Shown here one piece after another: positions 1 through 12,600 of a DNA stretch of 64,000 nt (positions are counted from its first letter, which is position 1; each line of letters begins with the position of its first letter). The position numbers and the translations under genes are program-made. The stretch is from Phytoseiulus persimilis (lineage: Eukaryota; Arthropoda; Arachnida; Mesostigmata; Phytoseiidae), in the NCBI GenBank assembly GCA_037576195.1, contig CM075102.1, positions 26,284,745 through 26,348,744 of the forward strand, given 5' to 3'. The notes below the pieces were generated by a model. The model saw only the letters and a program-made list of their open reading frames with translations, had not been told where the DNA came from and did no database searches.

Positions 1-3000
1 AAAGCATCTGTCAAGGAGGTGAGTCCGTCATTCAACTGTTTCCATACAACCTCTACGCTCGAGGCGGTTCCCGGTAACGTCGTAGGCATTCTCGATGAAA
101 ATTCTCTCATCTGATTCCATCTCTCTGCAGCTCATCTCGGCGCTCGTCAACCTAATGGAGGTGACAACGACGGTCGGTGATTTTGAACATAAGCTACAAA
201 TGCTGTCTGATCTGGCATCGTATGTTAAGCTCAGGAACTCGCCGGGTGACGTCCGAATCAACAATGTTATCCTGAATGCCTATACCTTCTACAAGTGAGT
301 GCGAATCAGATCATAATTTTCTAAGCGAAACATGACGGACGAAATAAGCTCAAAGAAACTTGTGACGCATTTCAGACAATTCTTGCCCACGATAACAGCC
401 AAAATAGAGTCGACAAAGGCTGAGATAGACAAGGAAATCAAGGATTTCATCAAGATTGTTCGCTACAAAGATACCAGCTTCCTCGCCGTTCAGCGGGTAC
501 GTAGGCGCCGGCTCTGAATTCGAACCTAGGTAGAAGTATCCGATAGCTCGCGAAGAAAGTTCGACAGGACCGTGTATTGGAATCTTAGACAGGCGTTAGA
601 CGGTCTCAAACGGATCTTAGACCGTCATCAGGAAAACTGACGCTAGCCGTGGGCCAATAACAAGCCGGTCAGTCTAGGGCAGTCTGCTAGTCTCCTGCCA
701 TTCTCTGGATAAGCTCCCCCCGGGGGCGCATCCATGGAATGAGAGAAGATAGCCGATTGATCTATCAAACTCTGAGGGCGACCCCCAGCATAAAAGGTTG
801 ATCGATCCGATCCGGCTCTCGCCCGGAAAGGAAGGGAATCAGTGCGACTATTCTCCGTTTAGGAGCTTGAGACGCAGATCTTCGGAATCGAACTTGCTGC
901 CGTCCGCGCGGGACGATGATAGAACGTCAATGACTCTGCGGCCCTTCTGGCACAGCTCGTGGAGAACGTCTATGTTTGATGATATGTGACTTCGGAAGCA
1001 CATGAGCCCACTTTGAACGCATTTCAGTCGGCAGATAAAAGTCACAAGAAACTTCATGGCTGTCTGAAGAACTTTGAGAAAGTGCTGAAGGAGCCTTCAA
1101 CTACCTATATCGAACGGACACCGGAGGAGCCTCTGACTCTACCACTGGCTAAGAAAGGGAAAAAGAAGAAGATCGAAGATCCCGAAACCGTCGACTTCAA
1201 TGTCGAGAACTATTACATCAAAACCGTTCCCCTCAAGGCAAGTGAACTCCCACCAGCTGGCGTTCGCCAACGCCCCCAAAGCACCATGACTGAAGTGAAC
1301 CGACCCAACCGAATAAAATTGTATTCTGCCATATTCCAGCTCGCAACGGGTGACGTTGATACTACATCCAACATTCCAAAGCTCCATCGACTCTCTCGGA
1401 GTTATCTGCAACACGTTTCGCGACAACTCCGCGTGCAATCCATCTCCAACGTTCTGGATGAGTTCGCTGGAGACATAGCGGAGGGCGTCAGCAAGCTCGC
1501 CAAAGAAACCGAGAAACAGATCCGCCACGACGATAAAGACGCAAAGCGCAAGGCCAAGAATCTCCTTCAACGGAAGAAAAAAATGCTGACGGAATTATTC
1601 CGTGAACTCACCAAGTGCGGCCTGTCGTACCGAAAAGGCGTCGTGTTCTACCGCAATTCCGACTTCTTCGAATTGCTCTCAACGAAGCTCATACGAAGTT
1701 CTGAGGTGCCGGCCTCGGTCGGAGACCTCGTGAACGACAACGAGCGCTACTTCGTTCGGAGCATACAAAAATTCCGAGATCTCCAGAAAGCAATGCAATC
1801 CCCGAGCAAAGAGCTTGAGCTCTACATGATCGAGCGCCTTCAAGGGTTCGGAACGCATCTTTTCGAGAAGATTCTTGAGGAGTCGAACGAGTTGCACGAC
1901 GTTTGTCAGGCTTCTCGGCAACTGCGGAAGAAGCTGTCGTCTCTCAAACCTGTTGTGAGCTTCGAGACCATACCGGAACAAAAATTGAATCTGAAGAAGA
2001 AGAAAGAGGTGCACTCATCAATGTTCAAACTGTCTTTCTGTCTCCATCAGTTTTTGGCTCTCTTGGAATCCCTACCGGGCGCCGCTGCAGGTCAGGGTTC
2101 TCCCTCCCCGGCAAAAACCAGAGCTGCTTTCATGACGGTCGTCGAGCGGTTGGACTCAAAGCTCAGCGTTCTCGACCGAGTGAAGTCGATTCCGCTGTCT
2201 GAAAGTGATCTCAGAACGATTGACGAATCGGCAGACTCGCTGAGATCCATTCTTAGGGATGCTCAAGCTGCGGTGGGCTTGTTGGAGGGCGACTGCGGGA
2301 GCAGCCGCATCACCGAACCTTTCCATGCAATTCAAGCAGAGATCGAACGTCAACTGATTGATATCAATCTCCTGAATGATTGTGAGAAGGGCGAAATCAA
2401 CGGCGGAACTGATGCAGTTGGACTCGAAGGCTGCATCAAGAAATGTCTCAAGAAAACTCTGCGTTCCGTTCAAGATCTCCATAAAGCGTTCGGAGAACAC
2501 CCGTCGGAGGTCGATGATCTCATCACCGACTCTGTTAAAGTTCTCGAGGAGGAGCGAAGCCGAGTGTTCGCAAAGCTCGACATTGGGGGCGTTCTCTCCT
2601 CCTTCGAGCGGGTGGAGAACCGCCTCGCATCACTGCGGAGCCGAATCCCGTCCGGAAATCTGTCCTCCTTCGTCGGATTCATGAGAAACTTTTCGAGTCA
2701 TTTCGAGTATTTTGTTGCCTGCACCCTGAAATCCCAACGAGCGAAACTCAAGCTGCTATACATGGTACTTTCAGTCAGCGTGACGTTAACTCAGAAAGGG
2801 TTCTGCATTCCCGAGGAGTTTCGCGATGAACTCACGAAAGAGGGAGCGACACAGCTCCAAGACATCGAAGACGGAGGTCTGGGAGACGGCGAAGGTCAGA
2901 AGGACAAATCCGACAAAGTTGACTGCGAGGACCAGCTCGAGGATACTCATCATCCAGACAAAGAGAAGAAAGAGGAGAAGAATGACGATCAGAAAGATAT

Positions 3001-6000
3001 CGAGGATGAAAAAGACGGCATCGAAATGAGCGAAGATTTTGATGCGAAAGCACAGGGACCGGACGAGAAGGAGCAGGAGGATGAGAACGAAGATAACCAG
3101 GAAAACGAGGATGACGACAAGGAAGAAGAGCTCGATGAGCAAATGGGAGACGTTGAAGATGTGGATCCGTTCGACTTGGACAAAGAAATGTGGGACAAGG
3201 AAGACGACGATGAACAAAACCTGGACTCCGACGATGACGCACAAGGAGGCGAAGAACTCGAAGAGGAAAGCCAAGTGGTCGCTAAAGACGACCGTGTCAA
3301 GGAGAAGGAGAAGGATGAGAAGCAGAGCAACGACAAAGAAAATGAGAAACCGGAGGAAGATGGGAATTCAGACGAAAAGGTCAACGAAATGGACGACGAC
3401 TATGAGGGTGAAAAAGAAGACCCGTATAAGAGTAACAAGGAGAAGGGCGAAGAGGATGAAGTCGAGGATTTCGAGCTGCCGGATCAGCAGATGGAAGACG
3501 AGGAGAACGCTGAATCTCCCTGTGATGACGCTGGTGATGCTGTGGATGAACAAGGCGGTTAGTAAACGACATTTCAGAATTCCTTCTCACGTTCACTGAA
3601 ATCAGGAGGTGTGCCTCGGACACATCTAAATAGTTTTCATCCCCAGAAGAGGAGAGTGAAGCCGAGGCAGACACCGATTTCCCTGCAGACGAAGCGATGC
3701 CTGAAGAAGATCAAGAAGAGGCCATGGAGCAGGACAACGCAGAGCCACAACTGCAGGAGGAGGAGGAGGAACAAACTGCTGAAGACCAGGAGGCCGACCG
3801 ACCGGAAGAAGCAAAAGAGCATCCGGACATCGCTAATCCTGCTCACGATGATCATCAGCCTCAAGTCGAGCAGGCCGAGGGTGCAAAGAGTTCCGCCGAG
3901 TCGGCTTTGGACGAGAATCAGAATTTAGCAGAATCCGCTCAAACGAACGACGACATCGACGGTGAGTTATCCTCTTCTGGACTGCAGGGCTCGGGACAGA
4001 CCACCGTCTTGTGGTCCGAGACTGTGCGTCGTAAACTATCGGGGCCGCCCCATCCCGGGCGAGAAATCCTTGTTTCCGAAGGACAGAGGCGGGCGTTCAT
4101 TGTTCCCATCTAACCTCCCTCTAAACAGGTACGGGCGAAGGGCAAAGCAGCGCGGCTGACTCCGGGGGACTGGGGAGGAAAAGCAATGCTCGCGAGCAGT
4201 CATTGAACGAGGATGGGAAGTCTCGGGAAAACGAGAAGAAAAAGTCTTCTCAGGACCGCAAGACGGCTGCGCAAAAGCCCAAAGATTCCAAAGCGATCAA
4301 GGGCGACATCTCAGAAGCGTCTGAGAGGAAACAGGCAGGAAACGAAACCGGCGACAGATTCGAACATCAGAAAGACTCCGAAGCCGATGCTGAGAACGAG
4401 GAAGTTGCTGCTGATATGGCAACTGATGATCAAGCGGACAGAACTCAGAAGGTACCACTTTGGCGAATATGACTCAAGTTCCAGACGATGGGATGCGCGT
4501 GCGCTGGTCGATGGTTTCTCGTCAAATGTTAATATTCTTTCAGATGGTAACGAACGAAGAAGTTCCTGAAGATAGCGGATCCGAAAATGACGACATCGCT
4601 GCTCATGACGATGAGTCAATGGAGATCGATGATGAGGAGACGGAGAAGAAAGATGTGAGACGAGTCGGAACTTCACACCGAGTACGATGCAAGGAATCCA
4701 TGGGGGAATCTCTTCATGGCTTCCATTCTTTCTAGGCTGTCTTGAACCGTCATCGCCAACAGGAAAGAAAGGATCAACTCAAGTCTTCCAAAGGAGAACA
4801 TGGGGAGAAATCCGAAGTTGTGTCCAAGGAGGGCGAAAGAGTCGCGACGCAGACGGTCTCTGCTGAGGATCAGTCCCACCTCAACAGCGTTCATTCGCTT
4901 GAGCGATATTTCGAGGCGGTAAGCATGCACTCGACCTCTTCTGGAATCAGCATCCGATACCGAATGAACTAAGTCAAGCGGGAATCAAAGCTGATCTTGA
5001 GTTTCATCGTCGGTTCCTCCCCAGAACGATCTCGACTACTTCAAGGCATCCACATGGGATCGCCTGAGCGGGGTTCCCTCCGAAGTGGTTACTTGGGCTC
5101 AAGCCGAATTACGTGTGAAGAAACTCGTTCAAGAACTATGCGAAGAACTGCGACTCGTGCTCGAGCCCACCAAGGTTGCCAAGCTAAGGGGAGACTACAG
5201 AACGGGGAAGCGACTCAATATGCGGAAGGTATAGCGAGAAATCGTCCTAATAGAAGATACGATGATCGAGATCCATCGCTCTCGCTCAGAGTCACTGAAT
5301 CATTGTGAGAAGAGCTGGCATCCCATCGAGGTACCTCTAATTATAGGTCGTGGACTACGTCGCAAGTGGGTTCCGGAAGGATAAGATTTGGCTCCGGAGG
5401 ACTCAACCTAACAAGCGAGAATACCAGATTCTCCTCGCAATGGACGACTCGCTTTCGATGTCGGACTCGTTCGCGAAAGATAGGGCGTTCGACACGATGG
5501 TTTTACTGACCAAATCACTGAGCTTGCTCGAAGTTGGCGATATCGGGATAGCTTCTTTCGGAGAAGACGTGAGTCTGAAGTTTCCTAAAAATCGAAGTCG
5601 AAAACAGTAGGTCGAGATTATCCAGAAAGCCGGGCTTCGAACGGAATCAAAAGAGGTAGCCATATTCTGATCCAGGTTTCCCTGGTTCATCCATTGGGGG
5701 ATCCCATCTCTGCTGATACGGGTCCCAAACTCGCACGTCACTTCACCTTCGCGCAGAAAGCAACCAGAGTGGCCAAATTGGTCTCCTTGGCGACGGATAT
5801 GTTCGAGAAGAGCCGATCGACCGTGACAGGTATTGTAGTTGCCGTGTGGAAACGGGACGTCCTATAATTAGCGAAGCGGAGGTTAAACTCCGGGCTGAAC
5901 AAGGCTCCAGGGTCATACGTGAGAGGGCCGACAGGTTCCGTCTGTAGAAAACCCTCTGAAATGACGTGTGACGATTATTCTCGAACGCGATCAATCTGAC

Positions 6001-6501
6001 GTGAGAGTTATTGACAGGTTCATCAATTCAAAAAGACTTCGCACAACTGTTGATCATCGTTTCGGACGGGAGGAACATTTTTGCGGAGGGCAAGAACGCT
6101 GTTCATGCCACCGTTCAGAGGGCGCGAGAGAACGGTATATTCGTTGTTTACATCATCATTGATAACGCAGAACAGAACAAGGTAAGTTTCGGAAGGGGCG
6201 CGAATCGATCTCGTGTGAAACAGCATGGAATAGGGGAGCTATCGTGGCGTGCAGCTCTGCCACGAGTGTGTGACTTCGGAGGGACTTTCGATCAATCCTA
6301 CTTGAAATCGCTCTTCTGCCATTTCAGGCGTCTATACTGAACATCCAGGCGGTCAGTTTCAAGAACGGAAGCGCTGTTACGGCGAGGTATTTGGAGTCTT
6401 TCCCGTTTCCGTTTTACATTATTCTTCAGAACGTGGACAGGCTACCGAACGTGTTGGGACGAGCTCTCCGTCAATGGTTTGAATTGGTGATGGGCAAGTA
6501 G
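1..6501 (+). CDS. MDN1: Midasin (AAA+ ATPase of 60S ribosome maturation), 3' part of gene, 13 exons
   Basis: Midasin is a giant nuclear dynein-like AAA+ protein that removes assembly factors from pre-60S ribosomal particles through its C-terminal MIDAS domain. Only the C-terminal part is here; the AAA+ ring lies upstream of the window. Exons read from GT/AG sites with continuous phase: 1-18, 131-294, 376-496, 1028-3557, 3647-3961, 4129-4451, 4544-4654, 4736-4918, 5025-5228, 5347-5568, 5676-5829, 6018-6181 and 6328-6501. In order they encode the end of the linker, a long Asp/Glu/Lys-rich region, then the MIDAS domain. Diagnostic segments are LRLVLEPTKVAKLRGDYRTG and KRLNMRK in exon 9, DKIWLRRTQPNKREYQI followed by the metal-binding DDSLSMSDS in exon 10, LLIIVSDGRNIFAEGK in exon 12 and ALRQWFELVMGK-stop in exon 13. 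No frame breaks are seen. The assignment is very secure; the exact ends of the less conserved acidic exons are a little less so. Confidence 0.96.
131..496 (+). CDS. MDN1: Midasin exons 2-3 (linker end)
   Basis: Exon 2 (131-294) follows a CTCTCTGCAG acceptor and ends at AA|GTGAGT in phase 2. Exon 3 (376-496) follows TTTCAG, begins with the one base needed, and ends at CGG|GTACGT in phase 0. The proteins NNVILNAYTFYK and KEIKDFIKIVRYKDTSFLAV match the midasin stretch just before the 'SHKKLH' motif that opens exon 4. A fragment of exon 1 (1-18, phase 0, ending GAG|GTGAGT) precedes them. The family match comes from memory of midasin sequences, not from an alignment. Confidence 0.85.
497..1027 (+). 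other. MDN1: Midasin intron 3 (531 bp, the longest in this gene part)
   Basis: It runs from GTACGT at 497 to the ATTTCAG acceptor at 1021-1027. Both neighbouring exons are phase 0, so the joined protein reads from AVQR into SADKSHKKLH. The intron holds a short inverted repeat near 600-630 (GACGGTCT and AGACCGTC separated by about 12 bases). I see no coding sequence in it; an open frame overlapping its 3' end is an extension of exon 4. Confidence 0.8.
1028..3557 (+). CDS. MDN1: Midasin exon 4: linker helices followed by start of acidic region
   Basis: One exon of about 843 codons. It starts at TCGGCAGAT after the CGCATTTCAG acceptor, although the frame stays open a little upstream, and the protein opens SADKSHKKLHGCLKNFEK, a recognisable midasin motif. 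The first two thirds are a mixed helical segment without a named domain. From about 2850 onward it becomes Asp/Glu/Lys-rich (for example DNQENEDDDKEEELDEQMGD), the flexible region that tethers the MIDAS domain to the AAA+ ring. It ends at GGCG|GTTAGT in phase 1, a somewhat weak donor that is supported by phase agreement with exon 5. Long open frames on the opposite strand and in the other frames here are shadows of the biased composition. Confidence 0.92.
3647..4918 (+). CDS. MDN1: Midasin exons 5-8: acidic, low-complexity region
   Basis: Four short exons: 3647-3961 (after TCCCCAG), 4129-4451 (after CTAAACAG), 4544-4654 (after TTCTTTCAG) and 4736-4918 (after TTTCTAG). Their phases run 1-1, 1-0, 0-0 and 0-0 and join without a stop. 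The product is dominated by Glu, Asp, Lys, Gln and Ser (for example EEDQEEAMEQDNAEPQ, DDESMEIDDEETEKKD), as expected for the midasin D/E-rich region, and closes with HSLERYFEA just before the conserved C-terminal part. The sequence here is poorly conserved between species, so the splice calls rest on signals and phase rather than homology. Confidence 0.85.
5025..5568 (+). CDS. MDN1: Midasin exons 9-10: conserved pre-MIDAS segment and metal-binding motif
   Basis: Exon 9 (5025-5228) carries LCEELRLVLEPTKVAKLRGD, among the most conserved stretches of midasin. Exon 10 (5347-5568) carries DKIWLRRTQPNKREYQI and then LLAMDDSLSMSDS, the DxSxS metal-ion-dependent adhesion motif that coordinates Mg2+ and captures the UBL domains of assembly factors (Rsa4 and Ytm1 in yeast). 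Both exons are whole codons with GT-AG flanks; the donor of exon 9 is GTATAG, of exon 10 GTGAGT. All three motif residues (D, S, S) are present, so the domain is predicted to be functional. Confidence 0.95.
5676..6501 (+). CDS. MDN1: Midasin exons 11-13: rest of MIDAS domain and stop codon
   Basis: Exon 11 (5676-5829) has VSLVHPLGDPIS and the helix RHFTFAQKATRVAKLV. Exon 12 (6018-6181) has QLLIIVSDGRNIFAEGK, the second metal-site loop with VSDG, then GIFVVYIIIDN. Exon 13 (6328-6501) has YLESFPFPFYIILQNV and ends ALRQWFELVMGK with TAG at 6499-6501. Phases are 0-1, 1-0 and 0-stop. This is the usual midasin C-terminus, so the protein is complete at this end. Confidence 0.94.
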
Positions 6502-6662
6502 CCGACAGGTGAACGGTGTGAGCCTATCATTTTTGAGTTATTGACCAAGAGCGCATTTTTCCGATATGTTTCGTCGAGCGCTCATAGCTCTTATTTTCAT
6601 ACGAGATCATCTCAATGTCTGCCAGGATGAGATGTTATGTGCCTCTTGTTACTGAATCTGTG

Positions 6663-6668
6663 AATAAA
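6663..6668 (+). terminator. Poly(A) signal of midasin (AATAAA)
   Basis: A canonical AATAAA lies about 160 bases past the midasin stop codon, giving a short 3' UTR. It is the first such hexamer downstream on this strand. The cleavage site itself cannot be placed. Confidence 0.7.
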
Positions 6669-9600
6669 ATTTGAAGGAGGAAGAAGAATCGTCAGTTTCA
6701 TGTGTTTTTCGAGATCAGTGATGGACAATCTCGTTTGGCCGAGTCGCCAACCGATGGATTCCGACGGAACAGGCTCTGACTCGGTGTCGGAGCTGAACCG
6801 ACGACTCCACCCCTTTCGGAATCCAGGGACAAGTGAATCTCCACGAGGAGCTACGGACCGAGCACCTGGTGAGCAGCGTTCTGTTAAGGTCTGTGGAGCT
6901 TGACTGTGAACGCTGTGAAGAATAACTCCGACATTGACCACGAGGGGCAACATACTCCGCGGATGCTTCGCTCGATTCGGGAAGCAACTCCGGTCCACCT
7001 CGGCTCGTGCTGCTGCCGCCTCTGTGCTAATGGAGACCATTGTTTGTGTGTGGAGGCCCGTTTGGACTCTGCCCCCCCTCGCTGGACGTTCGGGCAACCT
7101 CCCCCTCCAATCTGGTACAGCGGTGGCCGTTGCTAACAAACCGAACCAGCCAGCGCTAATGGGAAGAGCTTCGTACTGTCAACGCACAGCAAAGGAAACG
7201 ACATAGAGAGAATACGAAGAATTGAGAGAGGGGGTGTGGAACTGGGAAGGGCGGAGTGGGAGAGAGCCGAGAGATCGGTACATAAAGGCCAGTTTGGAAA
7301 GAATGGATGCGGGCGGAATACCGAGAGACAGAGAGCTTGCGCGAGAGGAGAGTGGCTCAAGGCGAGGCTGTCCAGAGGACGGCCGTGAATAACGAAGCAG
7401 AGGGGAGGGAGATTCAACTCCTGCTTCTGTAGGAACATTCCTCTGAGAGTTGTGGTGCCGCACAGCATGTGGGTTCCATGAGTTGGTTGTGTTTGATTGG
7501 AGTTTCCGGGAGCGAATGGACATTTAGGCGCAAAAGGCAACAGTCGATGCGCCCCTCAGCCGGAGCCGTTGTGTGAGTCGAGCAAAGCAGACGGACAACC
7601 CGAAAAGTGGTCCGAATCCGCATTGCGAGATATCCAACGGAGGCCTCCCGTGGGTCGTCTGTTGATCCGCTTCCCTGCATAGTATTCCGTTCCTCTTTTC
7701 ACATGACCACCGATTTCTATATATTTTTTTCAAATACTCTTTTCTCTCCCACCTTTCCTTCGTCTCAATGACGCTGCATAGGAAGGAACCTATTTCAAGC
7801 GGGTCTTTTCCATGCTTGATTGAGATGGCGAGTCAGCGACCTCAAAGGATGAAGGCCGTCGAAACTCGCAGGCCGACGAGGGGAAAAGATCACGGGCGAG
7901 TAGTGGTCAGCTGGTCTTGCATATTTCTCGCAAAGTAGCATCATCGGGAGGCAAAACTTGACCTTCCGCGCCTTCGGCGACTTGTATGTGCATGATCGGT
8001 CGAATGCCGAAAGAAGTGTTTGCTCTGTTACGGGGAATACAAGGGGGAAGACTGCTGATCAAACTGAATGGTAATTCTCACGACAGAAATCGTTCCCGGT
8101 CCGGGGTCCATTAGTCGGAGCTCATGATACATTTGAATCCTTCACCAGGAACACCGGAAAATGGGTTCATCAGCGTACTGGGAGCGGGACTCTTGGTCCC
8201 GAATATTTGCTCGACTGCTGAGCTCGATGAGAGACCGGGAGAGACCTTGACAGACCTGGAATGATCACGTCCCGATGTGGCGGATTATACTGTACAGCAG
8301 TACTGTGCACGATCGTAGAAGGGAGACACACGCGAACGTGATATTGGATAACTCAGTGGAGATCACTCGAACAGATTCAGAGAGTTCCAAGGCTCCAGAG
8401 AGCATGAATGACAGACTGGAACGGAAGAAGGTGTGAGCCTGCAGTGAGGACCACCGGAAAGGAGACAGAGAAGAGGGCATTACCCCCTCTAGTTCCACAG
8501 GTCCCAGACTCCCAGCACCGTACTTCGACGGAGGCACGGGCCGAGAGGATGTCGAATCAAATTCGGCAGGCCTCTCATTGTCACTTTTCCCGAAGCAGGG
8601 AGGAGAGTAAAGCACAAACTATTCGATTTTTCAGCTCGGTGAAGGAGAAGTTTTGAGATACTATGTACTCCCTCGAGGGACAGAGCCTCTCAATTTGCGA
8701 AATTGTCGTCGACGAAGTTCTCGAAACCTCGACGCCATTTTCGTTTCGGCTGATTGGTTGCAAGACGATTCGCCGGAAGGAACGGATCAACCCGGCATAT
8801 TCAGTCGACCTCGTGTGCGACGGATCCCTCCACGAGAGGCCTGTAACATAAGGCGCTCCGCCATTCGAGGCGCGTAGGGTCACGTGAAGTGTAGCTGGAC
8901 AACGAGAAATCGAATGGAGTCGACGTGATGCTATCGTTTCGAATCACCCGGTTTGAGGTGGAACGCTCTGAGTTTATGGTCTAGAAGCTTCACGGCTTTG
9001 CGCCGCATTTAGCGATCAACTGGCCGTGTTAAACTTCTGAGATGTAGCAGCCGCGCCTTCCGGTCGCATCTTCCTTGCTAGTTTCGAGTAGTCGAGGCCA
9101 GGAGATGCTGCGTCCTACAACCAGCTCGTTTCTTTCACGAGACGATCGGTTTCCTGAATTTTCAGAATAGTGTTATGAGTCTTAGGGGATGTTTTCCTGC
9201 AAGCGGAGCTCTCTAGCCAGCACGCGTCCTGCAGCCTGAAGTGTCGAAGAGTCGAAATTGGACAACTCATGAACTTTCCTGAGGTACCGTGCCACGGAAT
9301 GTGAACCGCTCCTCGAGCTCAATTCACATGGACGCTTCCCTTATTCATACATTCGAATACGTCATGTGAATCTTCAACACAAAAACCCATTTTCAGCGGG
9401 CGAATTGAAGCCATAAAAATAGGTTACTGAGCAACTTCATGGCCACGACGGCGTTTCAGGCCTTCCCACATCCCCTGGTGAAACTGAATATGGATCAGCT
9501 CCATCGGTATTCAGAGATGCACATGATAGGCTTCCTGTCAGAAAGGTGTTTTGAGCACGATTTATCCTTCTGGAGTTATTCGAACCGGGGAGTTTAGAAG

Positions 9601-12600
9601 TGCTAGGACTCGAGGAATCGATGAAATCTCATCAATTATCTGAAAATCTGAATCTCAAATAAAAATTATCATCATTCTCTGGGTTGAATTACTCGGACAA
9701 TGAGAGTTCAACGTTAATGAGTCTTTCGCATAAAGTTGTCATCTCCGTGGAGGGAGAAAAAGCTCCGTGTCAAATCCTAGAAACTGAAGATACTACAAGG
9801 TTTCAAGTCTACAACAAGAAAGAACGCTGGGTAATCGACCACTTGAGCTCGCACCCGATACGAAGTCAAGGTCCCACCATCGTTCCTCTAGCGAGGAATG
9901 CGCTATCACAACCGAAGACATTCCAAAAACCCCCGCTAGGGCTGCGCTTCGAGGAGCCAATCCTCTCCATGAGCCATTCAAGCCAGCAACCGCGGAAATC
10001 ACCCAGTGCGTCGAGCGTTAGCTTATACTCGTCACTGAAACTGGCTTCGAGCATCCAGAACCATTGGTGGAAACACGTTTCAGCACTGCAGCTCATTCCT
10101 GTACTGGGATCCATTCGAGTACAGAATCGAGCTAGAGAAGTCAATGCTGGTCGGAGCGAATGTGAGCCTCAGCCGGTTTTGAGCGTTCGATGTGCCGCTT
10201 GGGATGTGGAAACCGACTTTTCATCGGCTTGGGCACATTAATGGCGATCTGTCTTCCTCCTGCTCGGAAAAGGCCGCACAGTTTCCCCGACGAATTTCAC
10301 ACGTTCCTCTATCCGCCATCCGAACCGAGTTGGGATTTCACGTCGAATGTTCCCTGGATAGGAGTCCACCGTTCTCCATCTGAAGCTTCAGCCCTTTGCG
10401 AAAGGAACGGAAGCTTCCCTCACGGTTGCCTGATAGCGTGCGCGCGAAACGTGACTAGAGGTCCGCGGCCGCCTCTGTGCACCCCTGCTCTAGGCGGTTT
10501 CGTGATGATTCAGGGCAGTCACAGAAACTCTGCGGCAATTGAAAGAAAAGAGAAGAGGTCTTCGGACGGAACACGCCGAAAGAAGCCCAATCCACGACAT
10601 CTCGCTTGACGCAGCCTCCTCTCTCAATGTGGGTTAGCAGTTGACATTCGCATCAGAGCCACTAAGGAATGCCAAGTTTCCCGTCAGAAGAGTCAGGGAC
10701 GCAAGAAGGTCAAACTGAACGAGGAAAACTGGCGATTCTCGCCTGTGCGCGACGAGCCTAGGGAGGGAAACGAGAGATTCGTACCGAACCATCGGCGCAC
10801 GAGATGAACCTAATACGGAAAATCGAGAAAGCCAGGTGCGAGGCCCACATACGAGCAAGATGAGCGCGCGGAACCAACGGCAACGCGGAGAAACGTAACT
10901 CCTGTGTCGTGTCGGTAAATTTCCATGCGATTCGCAGAGCCGTGTTGCGTATTCCCTTCGGCTCCGTTATTGGTAATGGGAGCTGACGGGAGGGAATGGA
11001 CATTCGAGCATGAGCAATCGTTGCATCCCGCGGTGTTCGCCGGCCTTAAGAAATATCGTGTACCCATGGAAGCGGAAAGACACGCCTGCTCTTGCCAGAT
11101 CGGGAGTTATCCGGCTAAGATTCTTCGTCGGTGATCAGAAGATTTGCTCTGCTGTGCGAAATTCCGGCCGGGTCACACTTCGAAACATCCATCAATAGTT
11201 CCATCAACTTTCCGTCCTCTCATTGCGCTTTTTTCGCTCCAGTATCGTTCCCATAGCACCGTATCGAAGAATTCGTGTTTCCAAGTCGACGGCTCCGATG
11301 AATGGAGGCCATCGAGGCAGGCAGGCAAGAAGTGGTTACAGTTGGTGGCGGTGCCTATTTTCGCGGAGAAGCGTCAACCTCGTACGAAATTTCTTCGTTT
11401 CTCCTCCCTCGTCTCCCACCAGCTCGGAGGGAGATGATCGGAAGAATGCCAGGGCATTCGCTGGCAGGCCCTTATCTCCGAGCCTTGTTCTCTCCCCCTA
11501 CCTCTACTATACCAATGCTCGGGATTGTTCGCCTGGATTTTTCTTCCGTCATACCTCTGCGCGGACCATCTCGCTTCAACGAACCCGGAGTACTTCTGCA
11601 ATGCCGAAGATGTTCTCGGAGCCCTCTGGGGCCCTCTTAAAGGAAGCCCCAAGGACTAGGGAACCCTTTGCATGATGCAATAAGCGGAAGGAAGGCTCCC
11701 ATGGACGAATGCCGAGATATGTAAACTTGTGCATCGATGGGGACAGTATACCAGCAAACATCGGAACGATACCGAACTCTCGGGCCTGGGCCCCAAAGCA
11801 ACGCTGGCGGCGGCCGCCGTCGACCGCGAGTTCCGTGACACTGGCGCTATCCGACTCTCCGCTTCTCTTCCGATTCCATCGATGCCGTCAGCATCCTGGA
11901 ATGCAGTTCTCGAATTCGAGTTCGATCAGGAGATTTGGGGAACTCGAAAACTCCGCGATTCTTACTCGCTTCAGCACATCCACCACAGAAGAGCTTGAGA
12001 TTGGAAATCGGATCCACGGCAACAGCGAGCAAACAAGAAAAAGCCGCGCCCGTCTTGGAGTGCAGACACAAACCCTGGAGCATTAGAGAGAGTCGGTCAG
12101 GAGAGGGGATGAATAGTTGTGGCAAGACTGCTCGGATTCATAGCAGGCCTCAGCGGAGAAAATATCAGGAGTCAAATATCCGTCGGACATTAACATAAGC
12201 ACTGTGAGCGTAAAAATGGGCGTGAAACAACTCAGCAGTCAGCACAGCGACCAGCACGAACTTTCGAACTCCGAGAGAAGGAAGTGTTGAAGAATCAGAG
12301 AAGGCATGAGAACAGAATCAGATTCTAACGCGTCGGGAGACGACCGAGCGCACAGATCGAGGCGTGCAATGAAGCGGGCAGCTGGCAGTGGCGCCAGGAG
12401 TAGAATCACAAACGGCAGTGTGAGTGTAAAAACAATTCCACACGGAAATGGTCCGAAACGATACCAGCTAGGCGAACAAGAATTGATTTCAGATCCTAGC
12501 TGACTGCAACCTTGATAGTCAACGCGAGTGCAGACAAGAGAGAGCCGAAACGCCGAATATTTGAGAAGGGAGCACTGTCACGGCCCGGACTGGTGAGCTG

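Noticed and set aside
2786..3674. Several 60-190 codon frames opposite or out of frame with midasin exon 4
   Set aside because: The Asp/Glu-rich coding sequence depletes stop codons in the other frames, giving Ser- or Arg-rich shadow products.
9684..10241. 185-codon plus-strand frame
   Set aside because: About one frame of this length is expected by chance in 64 kb at this composition. It starts at TTG, has no domain and no supporting signals.
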